Shown in pieces: positions 7,401 through 15,816 of a stretch of 32,451 nt of DNA. The DNA comes from Polyangia bacterium (lineage in GTDB: Bacteria; Myxococcota_A; Polyangia; Polyangiales; Polyangiaceae), in the NCBI GenBank assembly GCA_030426145.1, contig JAUHZF010000062.1, positions 1 to 32,451 on the forward strand, read 5' to 3'. The stretch's first letter is position 1; every line of letters starts with the position of its first letter. The translations under genes were made by a program, and so were the position numbers. Below the pieces are notes generated by a model. The model was not told where the DNA came from. It ran no database searches and worked only from the letters and a program-made list of their open reading frames with translations.

Positions 7401-8234
7401 GTGCGCGTGCGGCACTACGACATCGACGACCTCGGCAACCGCGATCCGGTCGCGATCGACCGCTTCTGCGCGCTGGTGCGGCGCACCCTCATCCCGTACC
7501 ACCAGGCCGACGTGCGGGGCCTCGACCGCATCCCCGCCGGGCCCGCGCTCTACGTCGCGAACCACAACGCGTCGATCTACACCCCCGACACCTACATCTT
7601 CTGCGTGCAGGCCTACGGCGCGCGGGGCATGGACGCGCTGCCCTACGGTTTGATGCACGAGTGGCTGCTCGACTGGCCCGTCATCAACCAGATCCTCTCG
7701 CCCCTCGGTGCCGTGCGGGCGAGCCATGACAACGCAGAACGGATCTTCGCGCGGGGGCAGAAGGTCCTCGTCTACCCAGGAGGTGACGTGGAGGCGATGC
7801 GGACCTACCGGGACCGCTACCGCGTGGACTTCGATGGCCGCCGCGGCTTCGTGAAGCTCGCCCTGCGCAACCGTGTCCCGATGGTCCCGGTCGTCACCTG
7901 CGGCGCGCACGCGTCCATCCTCATCCTCCGCACGAACGCCGACGTGGCGCGCAAGCTGGGTCTCGACCGGAAGATCCGCCTCAAGGTGCTTCCTCTCATG
8001 CTCGTGGTGCCGTGGGGTCTCACCGTGGGCCCTCCGATGCCTTTTCTGCCCTTCCCGTCACAGATCACGACCCAGGTGCTGGCGCCGATCGAACCCGAGC
8101 GCACGGGCCCGGAGGCAGCCTCCGACGAGGCCTACGTGGCCGAGCTCGCGACGAGGGTGGAGACGCAGATGCAGGCCACGATGGACCGCCTCGCCGACGA
8201 GCGGCACGGTCGAGGCTGGCTCGGCCGCCGCTGA
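7401..8234 (+). CDS. 1-acylglycerol-phosphate/LPLAT-like acyltransferase
   Basis: This 277-residue protein resembles the lysophospholipid acyltransferase superfamily, near the diacylglycerol-acyltransferase-like branch. It has ALYVANHNASIYTPD (49-63), where the catalytic NH pair is followed by Asp with wider spacing than the standard NHxxxxD, and the second block KVLVYPGGDVEAMR (121-134). FVKLALRNRVPMVPVV and a PWGLTVGPPMPFLPFP stretch follow, as in that branch. It should transfer an acyl chain from acyl-CoA or ACP to a glycerolipid or wax precursor at the membrane face. The start GTG 7401 is the first usable codon and no ribosome site is evident. It is 36 bp upstream of the GH1 gene, so an operon is likely. 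Confidence 0.85.
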   Translation: MRVRHYDIDDLGNRDPVAIDRFCALVRRTLIPYHQADVRGLDRIPAGPALYVANHNASIYTPDTYIFCVQAYGARGMDALPYGLMHEWLLDWPVINQILSPLGAVRASHDNAERIFARGQKVLVYPGGDVEAMRTYRDRYRVDFDGRRGFVKLALRNRVPMVPVVTCGAHASILILRTNADVARKLGLDRKIRLKVLPLMLVVPWGLTVGPPMPFLPFPSQITTQVLAPIEPERTGPEAASDEAYVAELATRVETQMQATMDRLADERHGRGWLGRR

Positions 8235-8270
8235 CCGAAATCGTCACGCCTCCCGCGCAGGGGATTGGTT

Positions 8271-9545
8271 ATGGTCGACCTCGCTGTGCTGCGATTTCCC
8301 CCGCGCTTTCTCTTCGGCACCGCCACCTCGTCCTACCAGGTCGAGGGCGGCCTCACCGACAACGACTGGTACGACTGGGAGGGGCTGCCGGGCCGCATCC
8401 GCGACGGAAGTCGGGCGGGCTCTGCCTGCGACTGGTGGGGCGGTCGCGCCGAAGAAGACCTCCGCCTGTCGGCCGAGCTCGGTCACCACGCCCATCGATG
8501 CAGCCTCGAGTGGAGCCGGCTCGAGCCCGAGCCGGGCCGCTTCGACGATGCTGCCTTCGCGCGTTATCGCGAGATCTTCACCGCCGCGCGAGACGCGGGG
8601 CTCGAGCTCTTCGTCACGGTGAATCACTTCACCCTCCCGCGCTGGGCCGCCGCCCGCGGCAGCTGGCTCCACCGCGGCCTGGCCGATCGCTTCGCCGGCC
8701 TATGCGGTCGTGTGGCTTCCGAGCTGGGCGACCTCGTCACGGCCTTCGCGACCCTCAATGAGCCCTCGGTCGTGGCCTTCATCGGCTACGCAGGTCACCT
8801 CTGGCCGCCGGGCATGAAGGATCCGGCGTGCGCGCCGGTCGCCCTGAGCAACATGCTGCGGGCCCACGCCGGCGGTTACCGCGCCATCAAGTCGGTGGCC
8901 CCCGAGGCGCAGGTGGGCATCGTGCTCAACGCGCCCTACTTCGACCCCGTCGAGGCAGGCATCGATCGCGCGCTGGCCGGCATGCAGGACTGGGCCTTCA
9001 CCGAGGTGGTGTTGCGTGCCCTGAAAGGTGGCTACCTGTGGCCCCCGCTCTCTTTCGTGCCCGCCCGCGTACCCGGTCTCGCTGGCGCCCTCGACTGGAT
9101 CGGCCTCAACTACTACGGCCGGTTCGGTGTGCGATTCGATCCCTCGGCGCCAGAGATGTTCTTCGGTCGCCACGTGCAGGAGCCCACCGTCAAGACCGAG
9201 TGGACCGACTGGGGCCAACCCTGGCCCGACGGCCTCACCGCTCAGCTCCACCGCTTCGGCAAGCTCGGGGTTCCCGTGTACGTCACCGAGAACGGCATCT
9301 ACGACAACACCGATACCCAACGCCCCGACTTCCTGCGCCGCCACGTTCGCGCCGTGCACCGCGCCTGGACGGAAGGCGTCGACGTGCGCGGCTACTTCCA
9401 TTGGTCCCTGCTCGACAACTTCGAATGGGCAGAGGGGTATGCCACCCACTTCGGCCTCGTCGAAGTCGACTTCGAGACCGGCGCGCGCAAACCACGTCAC
9501 AGCGCCGAGGTCTACCGCCAGATCTGCGCCGACCGCGCGGTGTAG
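8271..9545 (+). CDS. glycoside hydrolase family 1 (beta-glucosidase-like)
   Basis: The 424-residue protein has the complete GH1 fold signature: FLFGTATSSYQVEG with the sugar-binding Gln23, NHFTLPRW (118-125), acid/base Glu164 in TLNEP, the GLNYYGRF block (278-285), nucleophile Glu340 in VTENGIYD, and the aglycone-side FHWSLLDNFEWAEGY (376-390). It should be a retaining beta-glycosidase in the cytoplasm, since there is no signal peptide. Length is near the family's usual 440-480, slightly short. ATG 8271 has AGGGG about 10 nt upstream. It follows the acyltransferase by 36 bp. The substrate cannot be decided from sequence; a glycolipid is possible given the neighbour (inference). Confidence 0.95.
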   Translation: MVDLAVLRFPPRFLFGTATSSYQVEGGLTDNDWYDWEGLPGRIRDGSRAGSACDWWGGRAEEDLRLSAELGHHAHRCSLEWSRLEPEPGRFDDAAFARYREIFTAARDAGLELFVTVNHFTLPRWAAARGSWLHRGLADRFAGLCGRVASELGDLVTAFATLNEPSVVAFIGYAGHLWPPGMKDPACAPVALSNMLRAHAGGYRAIKSVAPEAQVGIVLNAPYFDPVEAGIDRALAGMQDWAFTEVVLRALKGGYLWPPLSFVPARVPGLAGALDWIGLNYYGRFGVRFDPSAPEMFFGRHVQEPTVKTEWTDWGQPWPDGLTAQLHRFGKLGVPVYVTENGIYDNTDTQRPDFLRRHVRAVHRAWTEGVDVRGYFHWSLLDNFEWAEGYATHFGLVEVDFETGARKPRHSAEVYRQICADRAV

Positions 9546-9700
9546 TGACTTGAAACCTACTTGGCGGGGAGTCAGCGGCGGAGTCTCTCGGCCAAGACGG
9601 TCCGGGGCTCCCAGGGCCTCGGCTAGAACGACAAACGGTTGGTGTCGTCGTGATGGTCACATGGCCGGTGTCGCCGGAGGCCGCGCGCGGGACACGTCCC

Positions 9701-9803
9701 CCTCGACCCGAACTCCGCGGAGTTGCGTGTAGAGCGATCATCGATCGCTTTGCGGGGGGTCACCGTCTACGCAGAGGCCCACAAAGCGATCGTCGATCGC
9801 TTT
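9701..9803. repeat. 103-bp palindrome-rich repeat, copy 1
   Basis: The unit carries three inverted repeats: a perfect 14-bp palindrome AACTCCGCGGAGTT (9711-9724), a 21-bp near-palindrome with core GCGATCATCGATCGC (9731-9751), and a perfect 10-1-10 palindrome with core GCGATCGTCGATCGC (9783-9803). A conserved linker containing ACCGTCTACGCAGAGGCC joins the last two. It lies in the ~520-bp spacer after the GH1 gene. I see no ORF there that I would call real. Confidence 0.9.
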
Positions 9804-9879
9804 GCGGCGGTTGGTTGTCGAACGGGAGGCGCTCGGGGCCCTGCCCAGGCCACGTGGCGCGCCAGATTCATGCCCACCC

Positions 9880-9981
9880 CCTCGCCCCGAACTCCGCGGA
9901 GTTGGGTGCAAAGCGATCATCGATCGCTTTGTGGGGTTCACCGTCTACGCAGAGGCCTACAATGCGATCGTCGATCGCTTT
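9880..9981. repeat. 102-bp palindrome-rich repeat, copy 2
   Basis: Direct repeat of 9701-9803 with the same order of three palindromes (9890-9903, 9910-9930, 9961-9981) and the same linker, differing by a one-base indel and a few substitutions. The two copies are separated by 76 bp of unrelated sequence. The remaining spacer (9546-9700 and 9982-10069) shows nothing I can identify. Confidence 0.9.
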
Positions 9982-10069
9982 CGTGTCGACCATCCCGCCG
10001 AAGGACCCAACTAGCCGCGAAGCATGGGGCTCTCATTCGAACAGTTGTACGCCAATGTTAGAAGAGAAC

Positions 10070-11194
10070 ATGAGTGAGACGGACGACGTGCAGGGCCTGG
10101 CGTCGATGCTGACGTCGGAGGGGCACGCGCTGCTGCTGCGTGCGCAACGACTCGCCACCGAGCACGGCGCTGCGCAGTGCGCGATCTACCACGTCCTCTG
10201 GGCGTGCCTCGAATTGGCAGAGGGTAGGCCGGCGTGGAAGCTGCGGATGACCTGCAAGGACGAGTCGGCGGTGCCCGTGGCGGCGGAAGCCCCTTCGCCG
10301 GGTGGCCCTTTCCACCCCGACCTCGTGGAGGCGATCTCGGTGGCCGCTGCGCTGCCGCTCGACCGTGACGCACTCCTCATGGTGGCGTGCGTGGGGCCCC
10401 TGCCCGATGCCATTGCCGACGCCCGCGATGCGTGGCTCGCCGATGAGCCCATCGAGGTACCACGAGGATTCGACCCAGACGACCCGCTTCTGCCCTGGTC
10501 GAGGCTCGAGCGCGATACGGGCGCGTTGGAGTTTCTCGAACTGAACGTGGTCGCCGATACGGTCTACGCACGTAGCGGACGGTGTGACCCGCGCCATGGT
10601 CGGCTCGTCGCGCGACCCAAGGTCGAGATCAAGAGCCTGAAAGACGCGGCTGCGGCCCAGCGTAGCCTGACGAGGCGGATTGCAGCCGCCGAGAAGCGCG
10701 GGTTTCGACGCGTGGGCGATGTTCTGCGTCCGCTCCCGGCCGAAGCCACCGAAGACCACCGACGACGTGAACGCGAGGCGCGTATCGAAAGGCGACTGCA
10801 ACGCCTACGCGACTTCGAGGGCAACGCGGTACGGTTCTTCGAGGCATGGCGGGCTCGTGGACACGACCCGCGGCACAGCTTCAAGCAGGCCCAGCAGCTA
10901 GGGCAGGGCGATGGTGATGCGCTGGCCGAAGCCTGCGTGAGGCTGGCCGCGGAGCACTTCGGCGTACGCTTCACCTTTCGCACCATCATCGACGAGGAGC
11001 ACGGCTACACGGGTGACGTAGGACGACGACGGTACGCGTTCTTCTACGATAGCCCCGGATTCGTGGCCGACATGGCATTCGGCAAAATCGATACGGGTGA
11101 CGAGCACCTCGACTGGGGACGCAACGACTCCGACCCCGAAGTGACGCGACCCGACGACCATCCGGTGAGCCGCGCCCTCGCCCGGCAGGTGTGA
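10070..11194 (+). CDS. hypothetical protein with a WGR-like domain
   Basis: This 374-residue protein was not recognised as a whole. Residues about 153-216 (LEFLELN, VYARSGR, then a Lys/Ala-rich helix ending EKRGFRRVGD) follow the layout of WGR domains, where a short beta sheet with a GR turn is followed by an EKxxKGY-like end; WGR domains occur in DNA-associated and MolR-type proteins. Residues 14-50 form a helical segment that loosely recalls a Clp-N repeat, but I do not claim it. The C-terminal third is charged, with HFGVRFTFRTIIDEEHGYTGD. There is no signal or TM. ATG 10070 is preceded by GAAGAG; ATG 10055 is an alternative. The frame is open far upstream through the palindromic repeats, but that part lacks coding character. 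Confidence 0.75.
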   Translation: MSETDDVQGLASMLTSEGHALLLRAQRLATEHGAAQCAIYHVLWACLELAEGRPAWKLRMTCKDESAVPVAAEAPSPGGPFHPDLVEAISVAAALPLDRDALLMVACVGPLPDAIADARDAWLADEPIEVPRGFDPDDPLLPWSRLERDTGALEFLELNVVADTVYARSGRCDPRHGRLVARPKVEIKSLKDAAAAQRSLTRRIAAAEKRGFRRVGDVLRPLPAEATEDHRRREREARIERRLQRLRDFEGNAVRFFEAWRARGHDPRHSFKQAQQLGQGDGDALAEACVRLAAEHFGVRFTFRTIIDEEHGYTGDVGRRRYAFFYDSPGFVADMAFGKIDTGDEHLDWGRNDSDPEVTRPDDHPVSRALARQV

Positions 11195-11206
11195 CCACCC
11201 GTGCGG

Positions 11207-12040
11207 TCACGGGTCCGTCGGCTCGCTCGATGCCCAGCGCGGGTCTCCTTCGAGGAGCCAAGTGAGGGCGTCCCCGAGGGCCTGCTGGTCGATCCAGATG
11301 TAGTGCCCGCCGGTTCCGATATGCACGCGATGGGGAAGCGCCTGCTTGGTCATGAGCGCCGAGGCGCGCTCTACCCCGCGTTTGCAGCCGTCGCTTCCGC
11401 AGGCGAAGAGAACGCGGGCTCCTGTGTGGTCGCGGTAGCGCGTGGCGGAGGACGCCGTCCAGAATCGGTTTCCCCCCTCGACCAGGAGGAGTCGGGGAAA
11501 CGCTTCGGGCTTCTGCACGGCCAGGGTCGCGCCCAGGCTCGCCCCGAGAGACCACCCCACGACGATGACGCCCCGGGTGTCTGCGAGCTCCCCGTGGGTT
11601 TCCCGCAATGCGTCGAGGCCCGCGAGGGCTTCACGCGAGAAGGCTCCGAAGTCCGAGTAGGTCTCGCCCCCGTGTGGGTGTGGGACTCCATACGGACAGA
11701 GCACGAACCCCCGGTTCTCAAACAGACCGCGCGCGTTCCGACACGCGGCGTAGGCGTTGCCGCCGCTCCCATGAAGCGCCAGGACGACAGGCCGGGGACC
11801 GACGGCTCCCTCCGGCAGCGACGTCCACGCATCGTGAAACCCCGGCACGGGAAGCTTGGCGAGTCCCGGCGCGGTATCGGCGCGCCGAGGCGCACGTAGT
11901 CCCGGCGATGGTGGCGCGGTGGCGGTGACGGTTGGCATCGGACCGACCAGTCCAACGTGTGCCGCCTCAGCCTGCGCATCGCAGCCCATGAGCAGTGCCG
12001 GAAGCAACCACGTGCCGCGCGCCCGCCGGGACCACCCCAT
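11207..12040 (-). CDS. alpha/beta-hydrolase lipoprotein (esterase/PHB-depolymerase-like)
   Basis: The 277-residue product starts at ATG 12040 with a basic N-terminus and a hydrophobic stretch ending in lipobox LLMGC (Cys20), so it should be a lipoprotein. The mature part has the alpha/beta-hydrolase core: oxyanion HGSGG (90-94), nucleophile Ser164 in GWSLG, a candidate acid Asp217 (CGSDGC), and His246 in GTGGHYIW. A paired Cys around the acid (214/219) may form a disulfide. Expected activity is hydrolysis of an ester or polyester outside the cytoplasm; the substrate is unknown. Residues 21-60 are a Pro/Ala-rich linker. It is convergent with the WGR-like gene (12 bp between stops). Confidence 0.9.
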   Translation of the reverse strand: MGWSRRARGTWLLPALLMGCDAQAEAAHVGLVGPMPTVTATAPPSPGLRAPRRADTAPGLAKLPVPGFHDAWTSLPEGAVGPRPVVLALHGSGGNAYAACRNARGLFENRGFVLCPYGVPHPHGGETYSDFGAFSREALAGLDALRETHGELADTRGVIVVGWSLGASLGATLAVQKPEAFPRLLLVEGGNRFWTASSATRYRDHTGARVLFACGSDGCKRGVERASALMTKQALPHRVHIGTGGHYIWIDQQALGDALTWLLEGDPRWASSEPTDP

Positions 12041-12099
12041 GGGTCGAGCTTAGCTCGACCAGGGGCAGATGGTCGTCGTACCTCGTGCAGGCCCGGGCG

Positions 12100-12426
12100 C
12101 TACGACAACGCGCCACAGTCGTGCGCACGCGGGCCGGGGCTCGGTTGCGGGTTCAGCATGGTCGGGAAGTCACTGATTCTGACCCTGGTCATGCCGGGCG
12201 GCGTCAAGCTCCGAGGCCGTGGCTCTTTGACCAGCTTGATGTCGAAAGATGGAAGCATGGGCTCGACCAGCATTTTCGCGAGTCGAAGTCCGACCGGCGG
12301 GCTCTTTCCCTCGGTACGTACAAGCACCAGCGCGACCACCTTCACGAGCGCGGTCGCGAGCTCCACCGTCACATCACCCTTGTTCCCCCCGTCCTTTCTC
12401 TTCACCACGAGTCGCTTGGAATCCAC
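12100..12426 (-). CDS. small hypothetical protein
   Basis: A 108-residue ORF starts at GTG 12426 with an excellent Shine-Dalgarno (CAGGAGGT about 6-9 nt upstream), and its codons have a high G/C third position. The protein begins basic (KRLVVKRKDGG), then has a beta-rich stretch DVTVELATALVKVVALVLVRTEG, and a Pro-rich tail. No signal, TM or known family was recognised. The strong ribosome site supports translation. It lies 59 bp upstream of the hydrolase lipoprotein start on the same strand, so co-transcription is possible. Confidence 0.65.
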   Translation of the reverse strand: MDSKRLVVKRKDGGNKGDVTVELATALVKVVALVLVRTEGKSPPVGLRLAKMLVEPMLPSFDIKLVKEPRPRSLTPPGMTRVRISDFPTMLNPQPSPGPRAHDCGALS

Positions 12427-12692
12427 GCAGACCTCCTGAATCGAGTAGAACGGACGAAGCCCTTTGGACTTTAGGGCGTTTCTCGAGAAACCGCCATTTC
12501 GGCTCGCCGCTTCTCACCGGCAGGAGGTGGAGCGAAGCCCCAACGAGCGAGAATCTCACCGGTATGGGGCGACCGGGGGCACTCGAACGTGCAACGCCCA
12601 GCTCGTGCCGGGTCCCAAGCAAGGGGCTGTCGTCGCCAGTGTAGGACGAAGTCGGGGAACCTTCTTCGGACCAGAGCCAGGTCAGGGCCGCC

Positions 12693-13634
12693 TCACTCGC
12701 CCGCATCATCGGTGCCCATGGCCGAGGCGTCGAGCGCTACGGATGCGAAGTGCCCGCAAGGGAGGCTTACCGCGTTCATGTCGATACGTCGGTCGAGCGC
12801 GAAGGCGGTGCGAAAGAGCAGCTGCGTTGGCGACTGGTACACGACCAGCTGTCGGGGACTCCACTTCTTTCCTGCCCCGCACATCGCCGCCGGTCGGCCT
12901 TGGAAGGAAGCGACCACACATCCATCCTTGGGGTGGAGAAGGCCCAGCTCCCGCGACAAGCCCAGCGCAGGCGCGTGCAAGCTGAGCCGCACATGTTGGG
13001 TGGCGCGCGTATTCAGGCGCGGTGTGTGATCGGCGCCGGTGATGGTGCTTCGGTGTTCAACCTCCGCGGGCTCCAAGCGCAGGGTAACATTCACCGCGAC
13101 CTGCGGCTTCGGTGACGGTCGGCATGCGCTCCCGTCTTCATGCCACGCTCGCGACAGCTCCACGAGGTCGCCGGAGCCGATATGGTCGAGGACCGTCGCA
13201 CACATGGGGTCCTCGCCGTACTTGTGAGCCAGGGATGCGATCGCGGAGCGCATGTCGATGCTGCGCACAGTGCCCGTGTCGTCGAGACAAGCCAGTGTCG
13301 CGCCATTGGGGCCCGAACGCGTCGCGCATAGGTCGCCAGGAGCCACCCCGACCAGGGGCTCGGTGGGTAGCGTCGCGACGATTTCGAAGCGCCGTCTCTG
13401 GTCGCGAAGATGTTCGGGGGCGATGTAGGGAAGCAGCATCACGAATGGCGTTGGACGCTGAAGACCGTAGCTGCCAGTTACGACCAACTCGAACGTCGGT
13501 CGGTGGTCACATGAGTGTGGCGCCTCTTGCGGAGGCTGGCTCGTTGAGCAGGCCGTGAGCGCCGCCGTGAGGATGCCGGCTCGTGCGAGAGGCCATCGCG
13601 GCGGACTGGTCATGGGAACCATCCATGCGGTCAT
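12693..13634 (-). CDS. hypothetical lipoprotein, Cys-containing
   Basis: The 313-residue product starts at ATG 13634, with GGAG 8 nt upstream, and begins with a signal containing RWPLARAGILTAALTAC (lipobox LTAC). The mature region has several Cys residues that could pair and alternating beta-like stretches such as FELVVTGSYGLQ, QVAVNVTLRLEPAE and HVRLSLHAPALG. No domain was recognised. Inner ATG starts at 13622 and 13613 are possible and would keep the signal. It was probably made as a periplasmic or outer-membrane lipoprotein. The 266 bp beyond its stop, up to the next gene start at 12426, hold that gene's presumed promoter and a tRNA-resembling stretch that I reject. Confidence 0.75.
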   Translation of the reverse strand: MTAWMVPMTSPPRWPLARAGILTAALTACSTSQPPQEAPHSCDHRPTFELVVTGSYGLQRPTPFVMLLPYIAPEHLRDQRRRFEIVATLPTEPLVGVAPGDLCATRSGPNGATLACLDDTGTVRSIDMRSAIASLAHKYGEDPMCATVLDHIGSGDLVELSRAWHEDGSACRPSPKPQVAVNVTLRLEPAEVEHRSTITGADHTPRLNTRATQHVRLSLHAPALGLSRELGLLHPKDGCVVASFQGRPAAMCGAGKKWSPRQLVVYQSPTQLLFRTAFALDRRIDMNAVSLPCGHFASVALDASAMGTDDAGE

Positions 13635-13762
13635 CCTGGAGCTCCGGTGGTCCCGGCGAAGGTCGAAGAGGACGGCGGTGCTCATGTGTCAGCAGGAACA
13701 GTGTATCCCGCACCGTTCAACGACCATACTGAACCGAGCGCTGCTCTGGCATCGCGCGGGGG

Positions 13763-14095
13763 TCACGCCGTCGTTTCCCACCTGAACCACGTGAAGGTGT
13801 TCGCACCGATCAGCACCACCTCGAGCTCCCACCAGTCGTCGGCGAGAACGAGCGCCGAGGCATGGGCGATGTCGCCAAGGTCCCAATCCACACGCTCGAG
13901 GTGCGTGCGAAGCTCGTCCTTCCGCGCCATCTCAGCCACCCGCACAAGCTGTTCCTCCGGAGGCATGGGAATGTCGAGCACAGCTAGAAACCGCTGGAGC
14001 GTCGAGAACTCCCTACGCGTCGCATGCGCAAGCTCGAGCGCGTCTTCGCCAGAAGGCGACTCGAACTCGTAGCTGTTGAAGCTTGCCTTCTTCAC
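13763..14095 (-). CDS. small hypothetical protein
   Basis: A 110-residue ORF with good codon character, starting at GTG 14095. It is acidic and helical in the middle (STLQRFLAVLDIPMPPEEQLVRVAEMARKDE) and ends in a Trp-rich strand (DDWWELEVVLIGANTFTWFRW). No signal or TM. The family was not recognised. Its start overlaps by 4 nt (GTGA) the stop of a possible micro-ORF upstream, which would couple translation. The next spacer on the 3' side (13686-13762) shows nothing notable. Confidence 0.6.
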   Translation of the reverse strand: MKKASFNSYEFESPSGEDALELAHATRREFSTLQRFLAVLDIPMPPEEQLVRVAEMARKDELRTHLERVDWDLGDIAHASALVLADDWWELEVVLIGANTFTWFRWETTA

Positions 14096-14253
14096 TCGGG
14101 AAGGATGACCAACCGTTCGTCACGTGCAACCGCCACCGTCGCCTCGTCGATGAGTCGCCCATCGACTTCGACACGCAACCGTCGGAACCACCTCGCACTA
14201 ACGCCGGAGTTCGCGGCGATGTAGCCCGGGGAAGAGCGACCGCTGGTTCGCAA
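14092..14253 (-). CDS. possible micro-ORF overlapping two neighbours
   Basis: In the frame ending with TGA 14092-14094 the minus strand reads a convincing C-terminal segment RWFRRLRVEVDGRLIDEATV followed by AVARDERLVILPE. The stop overlaps the next gene's GTG start by 4 nt, and the 5' part overlaps the 3' end of the membrane-protein gene at 14198. The only start in frame is TTG 14253 (53 residues) or a later TTG. It may be a real coupled small gene or the out-of-frame tail of a longer ancestral protein. Confidence 0.32.
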   Translation of the reverse strand: MRTSGRSSPGYIAANSGVSARWFRRLRVEVDGRLIDEATVAVARDERLVILPE

Positions 14254-14677
14254 GGCGACGCCTGAGGTAGGTCGCGAACTGATGCACGCCGAAGAGGTAG
14301 TTCATGCCCAGCGTGGCGCAGAACACGATCGGCCAGAGCAGCAGCGAGAGGAGCCCGGCACCGCTGAGGGCGGCGAAGCCTGGCACGAAGGTGGCGAACA
14401 GGAGTGCCACCACGAGCGCCTCGCGTAGGCTCACTTCGTAGCGGACCACGTGATGGTCGTCGTCGAACCTCAACCGACCCGCACATGTCGATATCAGTGG
14501 GTTGGCGGTTGTTACCAACCTCACCATCCCGGCGCGGAAGGAGAGCTCTCCTGGTGAGCGGCCGACGCGCGACGCCTTGGCCTCCACGAGCGCCGTGGCC
14601 AAACGCTCGTAGGCGTCATGAATGCTGACGTCTCGAGGGATGCGTATCTCCCCCGAAGCAATGGGCCAAAGCAGCAC
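14198..14677 (-). CDS. small membrane protein, hypothetical
   Basis: The 159-residue product has two adjacent membrane helices (about residues 86-106 and 108-128: ALVVALLFATFVPGF, then LLSLLLWPIVFCATLGMNYLFG) after a soluble N-terminal part with HDAYERLATALVEAK and a beta segment LRFDDDHHVVRYEVSL. It ends in a basic tail. The only start in this frame is GTG 14677, without a clear ribosome site, so the N-terminus is uncertain. The layout resembles small proteins of unknown function in this lineage; no domain was recognised. It sits in a same-strand run with the two small ORFs downstream. Confidence 0.6.
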   Translation of the reverse strand: MLLWPIASGEIRIPRDVSIHDAYERLATALVEAKASRVGRSPGELSFRAGMVRLVTTANPLISTCAGRLRFDDDHHVVRYEVSLREALVVALLFATFVPGFAALSGAGLLSLLLWPIVFCATLGMNYLFGVHQFATYLRRRLANQRSLFPGLHRRELRR

Positions 14678-14745
14678 CGTTCATAGTTTGGCGACGGAAG
14701 AACCGAAGTCAACGCGGGTTCGTATTCAGGGAGGCGCCGCGCACG

Positions 14746-15807
14746 TCATGGGGTGTCTCCCGTTGCCATTCCTGACATCACGCGCTCGATGACCTCGGGT
14801 CCGTTGGCTCGGAGGCTGACGACGTCGCCTTTGGCTACCCCGAGGAGGCCATCCCCCGCGATAAACCTCACCTCGTCTTCATCCTGCCAGCGTAGCCACC
14901 TCCCGCTGGGGAGTTCCTCCAACCTCAGCGCGTCGGCGTGCTGTTGTGCGCAGTCCAGGAAGAAGCCACCTCGTCCCTCGACGAGCCCTTTGATGACGAA
15001 CTGAACCATGAACATCTCCACGGTGTCGGCCAGCCGCACCGGCTCCTCGAGGTTCGGCTCGAGAGCCTGGCCCCAGACCGCACCATCGCTAGCGACACCA
15101 ACACGCGCGACGCCTTGGCAGTCCTCCAGGAAATAGCCCACTTCGCCAGGTGCCCAGCACGCGGTCCAGCTGCCCCACGGATAGTGCGACTGCATCGCGA
15201 GCTGAGCGAAGAATCGGTGCCAGAGGCGAACCTCCTCCGGCGCCGTCGGGAGTGGATGGGAGGGAGGGGTCGAGTCGAACGAGAGCCATTCCCTAGCGAG
15301 TGCCAGTGGCAACTGGGGGCGGCCCTGGCGCAGCTGCCTCGCAAGCCAAAGGCCGTCCACGCTCGGACCATTGATGTCGCCAGACAGGGGCCATGGGATC
15401 TGTTCGAGGAGGACGTAGCTGGCCTCGAGCTGGCCTCGGTCTAGCGATGCTGTCGAAACCTCCCCCAGGCCGAGGCAGAGAGCGTTCTCTTCACCCTCCA
15501 CGAGGACCATCTCGACGATGTCGGGGAGGTCGCTCTTTCGGTGGAGCGGTCCTGGAAGTACGTAGTCGAGCTCGATGAAGCATTGCGAGGTGAGCCGGCG
15601 TCCTCGGCACAAGTCGAGGCGCCACGAGGTCACCAGCCGCGCTCTCTCGGCCGTCTTGAGGTCGACGACGAGCGTGTCTTGCCAGAGCTCGATTCCGGGA
15701 AGGGTCAGCTCTGGTCGGCCGTGTGCGCGTTGCAGCCTCTCGCGTAGTTGCGCCAACGTCGTTCGATGACCGGGAGTTGGGTCCAACGGTAGGTCGTGCA
15801 CTGTCAT
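14746..15807 (-). CDS. hypothetical protein
   Basis: This 353-residue protein, from ATG 15807 (GTG 15810 directly before it is the alternative), was not recognised. It is soluble and acidic with many Trp residues. The middle holds EVRLWHRFFAQLAMQSHYPW and WTACWAPGEVGYFLEDCQGV, followed by VARVGVASDGAVWGQALEPN. These look like strands of a SMI1/KNR4- or immunity-type fold, but I do not claim a family. The start is only 9 nt after the stop of the histidine phosphatase gene, so they are almost certainly one transcript. No signal peptide or TM. Confidence 0.75.
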   Translation of the reverse strand: MTVHDLPLDPTPGHRTTLAQLRERLQRAHGRPELTLPGIELWQDTLVVDLKTAERARLVTSWRLDLCRGRRLTSQCFIELDYVLPGPLHRKSDLPDIVEMVLVEGEENALCLGLGEVSTASLDRGQLEASYVLLEQIPWPLSGDINGPSVDGLWLARQLRQGRPQLPLALAREWLSFDSTPPSHPLPTAPEEVRLWHRFFAQLAMQSHYPWGSWTACWAPGEVGYFLEDCQGVARVGVASDGAVWGQALEPNLEEPVRLADTVEMFMVQFVIKGLVEGRGGFFLDCAQQHADALRLEELPSGRWLRWQDEDEVRFIAGDGLLGVAKGDVVSLRANGPEVIERVMSGMATGDTP

Positions 15808-15816
15808 CACCTGCGG

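Noticed and set aside
8700..9500. Minus-strand ORF opposite the GH1 gene
   Set aside because: The plus strand encodes a complete GH1 enzyme; the opposite ORF has no recognisable motif.
9701..9981. CRISPR-like repeat array
   Set aside because: Only two copies, each over 100 bp and internally palindromic, with no cas gene.
9650..10069. Long in-frame upstream extension of the WGR-like gene
   Set aside because: It runs through the two palindromic repeats; composition looks non-coding and a start with a ribosome site exists at 10070.
12565..12638. tRNA-like stretch on the minus strand (GTTCGA loop, near-complementary ends GGCGAC/GTCGCC, trailing CCA)
   Set aside because: The T-arm closes with the wrong base (no C61 to pair G53), the anticodon loop would have 6 nt and lacks T33, and the D-arm is not standard.
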